DNA of 64,000 nucleotides from Mauremys mutica. Lineage: Eukaryota; Chordata; Testudines; Geoemydidae. The notes beneath the pieces were generated by a model. It was not told where the DNA came from. It did no database searches and was given only the letters and a program-made list of their open reading frames with translations. A program made the position numbers and the translations under genes. The stretch spans positions 6,603,053 to 6,667,052 of the forward strand of contig NC_059079.1 in assembly GCF_020497125.1 (NCBI RefSeq). The letters are read 5' to 3'. Below are positions 55,648-64,000 of this stretch, one piece after another (the stretch's first letter is position 1; the number at the start of each line of letters is the position of its first letter).

Positions 55648-55902
55648 CAGGGTCGCCCGGGGGGCGGGGGGCAAGTGGGGCAATTTGCCCCCGGGCCCCA
55701 AAGGGGCCCCACGAGTCCTGACCCAGTGGCGGTCTGGGTCTTTGGCGGCACTGAAGGGCCCCCCGCTGCCAAAGACGTGGAGCGACTGAAGGCCCCCCCG
55801 CTGCCGAAATGCCGCCAAAGACCCGGACCGCCGCTGGGTGAGTACAAGCACCGCAGCTCCCCCGCTTTGCCCCAGGCCCCCTGAATCCTCTGGGCGGCCC
55901 TG
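55648..55902. mobile_element. GC-rich hAT-like element, short relative of 15605
   Basis: It opens CAGGGTCGCCCGGGGGGCGG and closes AATCCTCTGGGCGGCCCTG, the same end as at 16191-16209. The flanks ATTGCCCT (55640-55647) and CTTGCCCT (55903-55910) match at 7 of 8 bases. Internal TTTGGCGGCA / TGCCGCCAAAG words form a smaller inverted repeat. Confidence 0.9.
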
Positions 55903-55909
55903 CTTGCCC

Positions 55910-57845
55910 TTGCTTTTCCCTTTGCGTTAATTCATTTACACCTGGATCCAGCAGCACACTTCAGTAAATGCTTACCGGGAAGCACACCAATAGTTGCATT
56001 GAAGCAAGGCTCGATCCAGCGAAGCACTTAAGCACATGCTTAACTTTAAGCGGTCAGTGGGACTGCTCACGTGGTTAAAACTGAGCATGTGCTTCAGTCC
56101 AGATCAGGGCCAGACTCCCTAATCGGCAAAACTCCCAAGATCTGTTGTAGCCGGGTCCAGCGACATGATAGCTGTTGATAATATAGATCTGGAATGGGGC
56201 CGGATTTGTAAAGGCATTTAGGTACTTAACTCCCATTGGTTTCAATGGGTGCTAGGCATCAACAGTCCTTTAAACATCTGTCCCTCAGGACCTGTCCTCA
56301 GTGCTGTTGAAAATGTGCTGGCAGTGACTCTGTTTATGCTGTTCATACATCCTGTATCTACGTGCCCCGCTGGTACCTGCTAAGAGAGGTTCTGCTGCTC
56401 CTAATACATAGCCCAGGCTTTCCGTTAGCCGGAAAACCTTTGTGAATCAACCTCGGGGAAACAAGGCTTGGATTTAATTTCATGACTGGTTTTGTGATTA
56501 TGATGAGGCATATGGTAGCACCGTGGAGCTCCAATCGAGAATCCGGACCCTGTTCTGCTAGGTGCTGGGGACCCAAAAATAGAAAGAAGACAGTCGCTGC
56601 CCCAGGTTCCTCACATCTGTTTGATGCCTCCTCCCTCTCTGCAGATATTCACAGGGGTTGCGAAACGTCAGTGAGCTTCCCCTTCCCCTTCCTCTAAATT
56701 AATCTGCTAAGGTGGCTCGATTGAAAAGGCCCAACGTGTTTTGACAGTTTGTAATGATCAGACTGTAATTTCTTAGTGCTGTGACAAAGTACTGAAGTCA
56801 TTCGTTTTGGAGGAGCTGTTCCTTCCCCTCTTAATGCTGACTCTGATCCCTGGTCTAAATTCAATATAGGCCAGCTGGAGTCACCCCAAAGGTGGATTCG
56901 GCCCAGCGTGTTCAGAGCTGCAATAGGCTGTTCATAAGAGAGTCTGGTAACCAGGTTCGTCCAAGCTCGCTTGTGAAATGAGCTCTCAGCTCTCTGCCCG
57001 TTCGGCCTGGGGTGAAAGACGAGCCTCAAAGGTGTCAGTGGTTCAGACTGGATATGTGGCGATCCACTGGTATTATTTACGGTGGAGGTGAGTTGGGGAG
57101 AGAGAGGAGGACAACATTTGTGAGTCAGAACAAAAATAGCTCTTCTCTCCAGCTCAGACATGATGATTTGTTGGCGTTGGCTTTAATGACGTTCTTGCAA
57201 GGGTAGAATTGTAAAATGTACCATTGATGGTTGTATTCAACTGACCCATGCTCCCTGTGGCCCCTCCATCATGAAGGCGCTGTCGTGCGTGCCCGCACAA
57301 GGATGCTGCCTGGGGGAGGTGTGGCCAGGTGCCCTGAGGGAAGAAGGGGGCAGACATGAGGGGTTTAGTTGTGTGTGTACCATGTGAAAAATTTCTGGGG
57401 CTGCCAGGATTTCGTCCAGAGCCCATTGAGGTCAATAGGAGTCTTTCTATTGGCTTAAACGGATTTTAGATCAGACCATATTTGAGAAGCTACCTCCTGA
57501 TATAAACGGGAAGCAGGCTGGCTGTATGTGTCCTTTTGATTAGGAGATCACTTCCTTTCTCCGTCTGCATGAGCTTGAATGTAGTGGTCTCCAGGACAAG
57601 CCAGACACCCCGCCTCTTTTCCTGGGAAGATGCAGAGATTAGGGCTTTGATCTGGCATGGGAAGATGGCGTTGAGATCAATGGCCAAGATCTTCAATAGT
57701 GACTGGTCATTGTGGCTGCCCAACATGGGAGACATAAAAGGGAACTGATTTTCTGAAACTGCTGGGCTTCTGACCTCTGAAAATCAGACCTCTATAAGGT
57801 GTATCCTGTTGGCAGTTCGGACGTTTTATTGGGTCTCCATTGCCT
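55910..57845. other. Unique sequence with L2-type traces
   Basis: GCTAGGTGCTGGGGACCC and GACAGTCGCTGCCCCAGG at about 56558-56612 are a reversed L2-type tail. The 155-codon minus frame (56694-57161) has no recognisable domain. Confidence 0.3.
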
Positions 57846-57879
57846 TAGCATTGCAGTGGCATTTACGCTTGTGCAAAGT

Positions 57880-58000
57880 AGATTTAAAATTATTATTTAT
57901 TTGTTATTTGTACTGTCTTAGCACCTAGGAGCCCTAGTCATGGACCATGACCTCATTGTGCTAGGTGCTGTACAAACAACTAAAAGATAGTCCCCCCGGT
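57880..58000 (-). mobile_element. L2-type tail relic
   Basis: TTATTATTTATTTGTTATTTG, AGCACCTAGGAGCCCTAGTC, ATGGACCATGACCTCATTGTG and GTGCTGTACAAACAACTAAAAG. Confidence 0.88.
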
Positions 58001-58775
58001 AGCGAGACACTGGCCGACAGAGGAATTAGCTTCCGGTCTCCTGCTCTGTGTCTCTGTTTGACCATCTGTGGGTTTTATAATGCATCCATGCACCATAGCA
58101 TCTGAGCTCCTGGGTCAGATATGATGTCCCGCCCCGGTACAGGCTCATTTCTATGCTAAGTACCCATTATTGTTTGGAAGTGGTAAGTAATAATATTTAT
58201 TCTACGCTATGGGTTCACAAAATAGGCAACATCAGGGTGTTGGGGTGAAGAACTAGTCAGATTACTAGACATGTCCAACAATCCTAATCTTGCAGCTATG
58301 CCCATAAATCTTGTCTCCTGCTATGCCAATTTTTTTTTACATTGTTCCACTGTGACTTTCAAACTGCCCCAGTTTAAGGCTAAAGTGAGGGAGATAAAAT
58401 GTTATTAATTTTAAATAAAACAAACTTTACGGTGTTATTTCATTAGCTCGTTTGTTATTTCAGGGCTTGACAGTAAAGTTATATGGTACCCCCTGTGGGT
58501 ACCTCTACTTGGGTTGTGGGGTTTCTTATTCACAGTTTGTCATGGACACTCGCACTTGACTGAACGTCGCAGTTCTGTAGCCCAGAACAGTAAATGAAAA
58601 ACGCTATCATTGGGAAAAGGTACTATTAATGTTACTGCTTGGCAAATATACTGCAGCTTTAAGAGCCTAGTACCAAAGTTACTGATAGGCAGAGACTAAT
58701 AATTGGGGAGGTAAGTTAAGAAGATAAAACCTAACTGGAGGACACAGGAAATACTCTCCATCAGAAAATGTAAGT
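58000..58775. other. Unique AT-rich sequence, nothing recognised
   Basis: CpG-poor (3 CpG counted in 58201-58500) and without coding frames or recognised repeats. Confidence 0.35.
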
Positions 58776-58777
58776 GT

Positions 58778-59000
58778 CTAGGAATTGTCAGAGTGGATCA
58801 GACCCCCGGTCTCTAGCCTACTATCCTGTCTCTGACAGTGGGCAGCACCAGATGCTTAAGAGGGAGGTGTAAAATCCCCAAAGTAGGCAGTTATGGGATA
58901 AGCTGCCCCTCATGGTACATCTCATCCTGACCTCTGACTTAAACCCTGGTGCATGAGGCTTGCTGTCCCAGGCAAAGGGAGTACAGAGGGCATGTAAACT
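58778..59000 (-). mobile_element. CR1/L3-type LINE relic, old
   Basis: GTCAGAGTGGATCAGACCCCC, CCTACTATCCTGTCTCTGAC, AGTGGGCAGCACCAGATGC and ACCTCTGACTTAAACCCTGG follow a diverged form of the family seen at 27871. Confidence 0.6.
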
Positions 59001-59269
59001 GCTATCCCTGGGGTAAGTGAGTAGAGAATGATTCTGATTCAGAAGGATTTTATACAGGTTACTGTCTTTATACCAGCGTCACCATATTCAGCTTGGGTGT
59101 AACTCCACTGATTTCAGTCGAATTACCTCAGGGAAAGCTGTGGTACACGGAGCCGATCCGCCGGTGGGGCACTCTCACAATTCTTTAGCCTCAAATCCAT
59201 GTTGTCACTGAATGTTCAGAACCAAAAGTTTCAGACTTGGGGACCTAACTCCGTATTCAAGAATGTAAA

Positions 59270-59525
59270 GACTAGATGGATGGTCCGGTGGTTAGGGTGG
59301 TAATCTGGGCTCTGTAAGGCTCTGCTCTGCCATAGCCTTCCTGTGTGACTATAGGCAAATCGCATTGATTTCAGTGCAAGTGAGGTGCCTAAATACCTTT
59401 TGAGTATCTATGCCTCAGTTCTGTCTCTGTAAAACAGGGATAATAACGCTTCCCTGCCTCAAGTGTGGCTAAATGCATTAAAGATTATGAGATGACCTGG
59501 TGAGAGGGACTGTGTAGTACTCGTG
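59270..59525 (+). mobile_element. MIR-type SINE relic
   Basis: GGTCCGGTGGTTAGGGTGG, GTGTGACTATAGGCAAATCGC, GCCTCAGTTCTGTCTCTG and GGCTAAATGCATTAAAG. A short insertion separates the 'caaatc' and 'cctcag' parts. Confidence 0.75.
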
Positions 59526-59529
59526 ATAT

Positions 59530-60540
59530 CTAGACCGAGTGAAATATCAGGCCATTTATTTGGAGGTGCTGATCACTCGTTGCCCCCTTGGAAGTCAACA
59601 GGAAGATGCAAGTGCTCATCTGGTGATTAACTTTAGGCACCCGAGTCTGAACATTTTGGCCTAGGATTCTTACGTGACTTTTGAGAATAAGGATCTTAGA
59701 AATGGCGAGATTGGCTCTCTATACCACAGGACAAAAAAAGTAACCTTTTTTTTTCCCATCTTGGCCTTTTTTTAATGTAGTCTAGCTAATATTCTTCTCA
59801 GATTCTGTTGCTAGGTTAACATTATTGTTCACATCACTTCATAGGTATGTACAAATCTGAACTTCTTTTATGTTATTTTATCCAGTGCTTGGATTTCCAC
59901 CAGGATTGCACTGTACTTAACCTTCAATATGTTATTGTTTGAGTAGTTTTGTCCAGTTTGAATAACACCTTACAACATAACATTCCTAGTTGGTATACAA
60001 AGATCTTCCAGAATGAATTTAAAAGGGCTCCAGGAAAGTCTAGCTATATGGCTTGTTTCATTTTCTGCTTAACCTATCAAAGTAGCAAAAGGGAAGGAAC
60101 AGAATAAAAACATTACAAATGATATATTGCTGGATAAAAGATATTCCATTACAAAACCTGTCCATGTTCATAACTCATATCTATTATACAACTCACTGAG
60201 TTGTCAATAAGAAACAGGAATGAACCAAGATAAAAACAATCTGTCAGAAAGCAGATTGTACTAGGAAGATAAGAGTCAAATTAATTTATGGCGCAGAGCT
60301 TTCAGAACAGACAACGAAGCAGCACTGAAAACCACAGTCCGATGTAATCCCTTTGAAAAAACGTTGTACTTATTACAGCTGTGGTGGTTACAAATGTTTG
60401 GTTTAAAAGGCTGTTTTGCAGCCTGGAAAAAAATAGTCTATTTATGGTGTCCAGATTTTGAAGGTGGGAGTTTAAAAAAAAGTCTCTAGACATATAACGC
60501 ACAACTTAATATTTCCATTGTCCACTGAAGTAGAGCTGCT
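59530..60540. other. Unique AT-rich sequence, nothing recognised
   Basis: No gene or repeat that I can support. Confidence 0.3.
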
Positions 60541-60544
60541 TAGA

Positions 60545-60985
60545 AAATGGAATTTTCATCCTGCAGGAAATGCTGATGTTTCAACATTTGGTTTTGTCCC
60601 AGATCAGGATGAAAAATTCAAACAATTGTACATTTTTGTGAAAAGTCCCAAGAATTTTGATTTGGAAATGTCATATTTTAGTTTTGATGTCTTCTAAATG
60701 TTCTGACTTGTTCTAAATGAACATTTTCATTGTTGAAGTTGACTTAAAATGACATGCAGATGCGTCATTTTAAATCAAAATGTCAGTCTGAAATGAAATC
60801 TTTCATTTCAAGTTGACATTTGAAACAAAAAAAGGGTCTTGTTTCATATTGAAATGTTTTGAATTTCCCAGTAGAAAATCAAAATATTTCATCAAAATTG
60901 ACATTTTCCCCTTGAAAATTTTGATTGTGATTAAACCTCATTTTTTGTGAGAAAATGTTTGTGCAAAAAATATTGGCCCGCTCTA
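60545..60985. repeat. AT-rich long fold-back repeat, copy 5
   Basis: Complementary words run through the block: AAATGACATGCAG, CATTTTAAATC, GAAATGAAATC / TTTCATTTCAAG, CATATTGAAATG, AAAATTTTG. It closes AATATTGGCCCGCTCTAC, the end of the family on the reverse strand. Confidence 0.55.
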
Positions 60986-61336
60986 CAATAAAGTTTGTAT
61001 GAACTGACTACACTGACCTAGTAGCTCATGCACTGTGGATGGGTGAAATATCTGAGATACGATACCCGATCTGAACTCCTGTGCCATACTTGAAATGAAC
61101 CTGAACCGAACCTCTTGCAGGTTGGAAATATTTGGACAACTCTTTCATTCCTCAATGTCTCTCCTCTTTTGTATATGTTTGGGGCTTCTTTGTTCTGGCA
61201 AAGACCAGGAGTGAAAATGCACCACACTGTTCTGTGCCTGATCCAAAGAGGATAGCAGTCTTCTATAGCTACCAGCTAGGAGACTTAAGTGCCAGAGTTT
61301 TAAAGGTGCCTAATAAGATTTTCAAAAGGGCTAGGT

Positions 61337-61948
61337 CAGGGTTTCTCAAACAGGGGTCACTGCTTTTGTAAGGAACAGGGGCGGCTCCAGGCCCCAGCAT
61401 GCCGCAGGGGGCACTCTGCCGGTCGCCGGGAGGGCGGCAGGCGGCTCCGGTGGACCTCCCACAGGCATGCCTGCGGGAGGTCCACCAAAGCCGCAGGAAT
61501 AGCGGACTGCGGCACCAGCGGACCCTCCACAGGCATGCCTGTGAGAGGTCCACTGGAGCCACCTGCCTCCCTCCCGGCGACTGGCAGAGCGCCCCCCGTG
61601 GCATGCTGCCGTGCTTGGGGCGGTGAAATGTCTAGGGCCGCCCCTGGTAGGGAAAGCCCCTGGTGGACCAGGCTGGTGTGTTTACCTGCCCCGTCCATAG
61701 GTCCGGCCAATCGCGGCTCCCACTGGCCCTGGATTGCTGATCCGAGCCAATGGGAGCCGCTGGAAGCAGTGGCCAGTAAGTCCCTCGGCCCGCACCACTT
61801 CCCACAGCCCCTGTTGGCTTGGAGCAGTGATCCGTGGCCACTGGGAGCCGCGATCAGCCGGACCTGTGGACGGGGCAGGTAAACAAATCGGCTCAGCCAA
61901 CCAGGGGCTTTCCCTACACAAGAGGCGACCCCTGTTTGAGAAACCCTG
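61337..61948. mobile_element. hAT-like element (GGTTTCTCAAAC family) hosting a second element
   Basis: The first and last 22 bases are perfect inverted repeats (CAGGGTTTCTCAAACAGGGG.. and ..CCCCTGTTTGAGAAACCCTG). GGCTAGGT flanks both sides exactly (61329-61336 and 61949-61956). The interior carries long inverted arms (TTTACCTGCCCCGTCC / GGACGGGGCAGGTAAAC). The element at 61376-61646 sits inside it. Confidence 0.96.
61376..61646. mobile_element. Nested palindromic hAT-like element (CAGGGGCGGCTC family)
   Basis: The ends CAGGGGCGGCTCCAGG and AGGGCCGCCCCTG are inverted. The flanks GTAAGGAA (61368-61375) and GTAGGGAA (61647-61654) match at 7 of 8. Inside, TGGACCTCCCACAGGCATG is met by its complement CATGCCTGCGGGAGGTCCA, and a second such palindrome follows. 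It inserted into the element at 61337 and is therefore the younger. Confidence 0.93.
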
Positions 61949-62065
61949 GGCTAGGTGTCTACTAGCAATAGGAGAGGAGTTAGATCCGTTTGAAAATCTC
62001 ACAAAACATCTATCTTCATCGGTAGGGATCTAATGTCGGCTTTTGTGGCTTGTGGTGGATAATTA

Positions 62066-62690
62066 GCTCCCAGTGTGATGCTGTGGTCAAAAGAGCTAAT
62101 TCAATCCTGGGATGCATAAACAAGGGAATCTTGAATAGAAGTAGAGAGGTTATTTTACCTTATATTATCTGGCACTGGTGCGACTGCGGCTGGAATACTG
62201 TGTCCAATTCTAGTGCCCTCTATTCAAGAAGGGTGGTGAGAGGGTTCAGAGAAGAACCAAGAGAATGATTGATTAGAAAACCTGCCTTATAGTGATAGAC
62301 TCAGAGTGCTCAGTCTATTTATCTTAAGAAAGGTTAATGATTGACTTGTTTACAGTCTATAACTATGTAGATGGGGAACAAATATTTAATAATGGGCTCT
62401 TCACTCTAGCAGAGAAAGATATAACAGGATATAATGGCTGGAAACTGAAGCAAGACACATTCAGACTGGAAATAAGGCATACATTTTTAATGGGGAGCGT
62501 AATTAACCGTTGGAACAATTTACCAAAGGTTGTGGTGGAGTCTCCATCACTGACAGTTTTAAAATCAAGATTGGATGTTTTTCTCAAAGATCTTCTCTAG
62601 GAATTACTTTGGGGAAATTCTCGGGCCTGGATTCAGGAGCTCAGACTAGATGATCACCATGGTCCCTTTTGGCCTTAGAATCTATGAACT
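62066..62690 (+). pseudogene. CR1 reverse transcriptase relic, C-terminal end with frameshifts
   Basis: Matches the last part of a CR1 polymerase in pieces: VKRANSILGCINKGILNRSR in one frame (from about 62080), then, after frameshifts and a stop, IDLFTVYNYVDG and RWNNLPKVVVESPSLTVLKS in another (62337-62600). These correspond to the region after the catalytic motif in the copy at 47880. GACTAGATGATCACCATGG and a decayed tail follow. It is clearly older than the copy at 47863 and belongs to another CR1 subfamily, since its end reads 'GGTCCCTTTTGGCCTTAGAA'. Confidence 0.9.
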
Positions 62691-62699
62691 CCCTTTAAA

Positions 62700-63715
62700 A
62701 ATCTGGCCCTTAGTTCTTTGAGGTCTGGAGGGCCCTATGTTCAGTCCCCAGCGATGGCCATCATCATAGTCATTGTGAAAATACTGGACATTTGGTGTAG
62801 AAGAATGTTCCCACAGGATTTCTAGCCCAGCTTTGTAGACACATGGAGGTTTACCTAGTCATCAGAAATGCTTCTCCCCCTTTTTGTGTAGAAACCTGGG
62901 ATGCTCACAGCTTTGAGCGTGAACTCTCATTTCCCCATTATGTAAAAAGCTGGCCACACTGAATGGAGTCATACATTTTGTCAGCCATGACTCTGCCGTC
63001 TGTGCCATCACTCTGTTCTGTTTTAAATGATCAATCCTCTGAGCTTTGGCAGCAGTTGCTTTCACTTGTAGCCTTCTCCATTATTGCAATTATAAGATTA
63101 TTATTGGGGTGCAACATGCACTTGTCAGAGATAACAGGTTGTTTTTCAGGAGGCTACTTAGAGTCAATTAAGAAGATAAAAATGGAACACAGAAATTTAT
63201 GAGCTTTAGTTAATACAGACAAATATAATTGAAATCTGAGAAAAATTAATATGCATAAATATAAGAATTAGATAAGTAAAGTGGTTTCCGGCACTTTGTA
63301 TACTTATAGTCTTACATTGCGCAGACCACTAGAAACATAGATGGAAGGAAACGTAAGTGGAGCAAATCAGAGAGCTGGTCCTGATTCACTTTGCACTATC
63401 TTGGGAACTTGAGGAACCCAAAAGTTAGGGAACTAGACTGGCTCTGTTATACCTCTTCTCTAAGTAACTATTTAAATATACAACCATATCTGATCTTCTT
63501 CCATAACCATAATAAGATTAGTACCTACCATTATCCATATCTGGCATTCCTGATATCGCTAATTAAGCTTCTAATCATTGATATTAATAACTTGGGTCAA
63601 TCATTTCTTGACTCCCGTACATCACTGTGGTCTGACTGCCTAGTTACAATATTGCAAAAAGTCACCAAGCCCCCTCTAGTTTGTGCTGCTTGCAGTCACT
63701 TGCTTACTTGCACAG
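62700..63715. other. Unique AT-rich sequence, nothing recognised
   Basis: No gene or repeat that I can support. The 124-codon frame at 63391-63765 is chance and runs into the CR1 fragment in the wrong frame. Confidence 0.3.
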
Positions 63716-63717
63716 GC

Positions 63718-64000
63718 ACAGGGATCAGTTCTGGGTCTGGTTCTGTTCAATATCTTCATCAATGATTTAGATAATGGCATAGAGAGGACACTTATAAAGT
63801 TTGTGGATGATACCAAGCGGGGAGGGGTTGCAAGTGCTTTGGAAGCTAGGATGAAAATTCAAAATGATCTGGACAAACTGGAGAAATGGTCTGAAGTAAA
63901 TAGGATGAAATTCAATAAGGACAAATGCACAGTACTGTATTTAGGAAGCAACAATCAGTTGCACACATACAAAATGGGAAATGACTGCTTAGGAAGGAGT
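63718..64000 (+). pseudogene. CR1 reverse transcriptase fragment, running off the window
   Basis: In one frame from 63722 the translation gives [18 protein letters not shown], then IKFVDDTKRGG, then MKFNKDKCTVLYLGS. These are the palm motifs of CR1 reverse transcriptase in order. The catalytic motif reads FVDD where the copy at 47880 has FADD; both aspartates remain. The frame is still open at the window edge. The 5' edge at about 63718 is abrupt, so this copy is 5'-truncated. Confidence 0.9.

Noticed and set aside
1..64000. CRISPR array, operon or phage-type system
   Set aside because: No regularly spaced identical repeats, and the base composition, SINEs and LINEs show vertebrate nuclear DNA.

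Overview
Vertebrate nuclear DNA, most likely from a cryptodiran turtle. The evidence is the repeat content: CR1 LINE copies with a recognisable reverse transcriptase, a tRNA-derived SINE of the turtle Cry/tortoise Pol III type with a CR1-like 3' half, many MIR/L2-type relics, and a dense population of short hAT-like elements with 8-bp target-site duplications. I found no convincing host protein-coding exon, rRNA, tRNA gene or CRISPR array. Almost all open frames are chance frames in GC-rich or repeat DNA. The one clear protein-coding relic is a CR1 reverse transcriptase.

Layout. (1) 1-6700 has almost no recognisable transposons and keeps CpG even where it is AT-rich: my hand count is 20 CpG in 1801-2100 against 3 in 58201-58500. 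It contains an RFX X-box next to an inverted CCAAT box (3781-3801). It looks like an unmethylated, gene-proximal domain, as found around developmental regulators, but I cannot name the gene. (2) 6770-8530 holds a fold-back repeat, a GA/GT/TC microsatellite, TATC arrays, and a perfect 24-bp inverted repeat at 8385-8470 that resembles a microRNA precursor or a tiny MITE. (3) 8500-15600 is mostly unique, with a CR1 3' end, two hAT-like elements and a possible LTR. (4) 15605-16850 is a transposon cluster: a very GC-rich hAT-like element that looks like a CpG island, then a fold-back retroposon inserted into the edge of another hAT-like element. (5) 16850-35000 is gene-desert sequence crowded with MIR/L2/CR1 relics, a Tigger-like element and blocks that look like conserved noncoding sequence. 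(6) 35860-37560 contains nested elements: an AT-rich fold-back split by a tRNA-SINE, a hAT-like element, and an exact 81-bp-arm palindrome flanked by 13-bp target duplications. (7) 38000-47800 contains more relics, a probable solo LTR (43391-43907) and a 648-bp hAT-like element. (8) 47860-49052 is the best CR1 copy. (9) 49244-64000 contains further hAT-like elements, including a clean nested pair at 61337-61948, two decayed CR1 pieces and several unique AT-rich blocks.

The window therefore has no operon or pathway to describe. What it records is (a) a CpG-retaining left edge with plausible regulatory function and (b) a layered insertion history, part of which can be ordered from nesting and target duplications. 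Limits: repeat family names come from recognising characteristic sequences, not from a database search, and boundaries without a stated target duplication are approximate.
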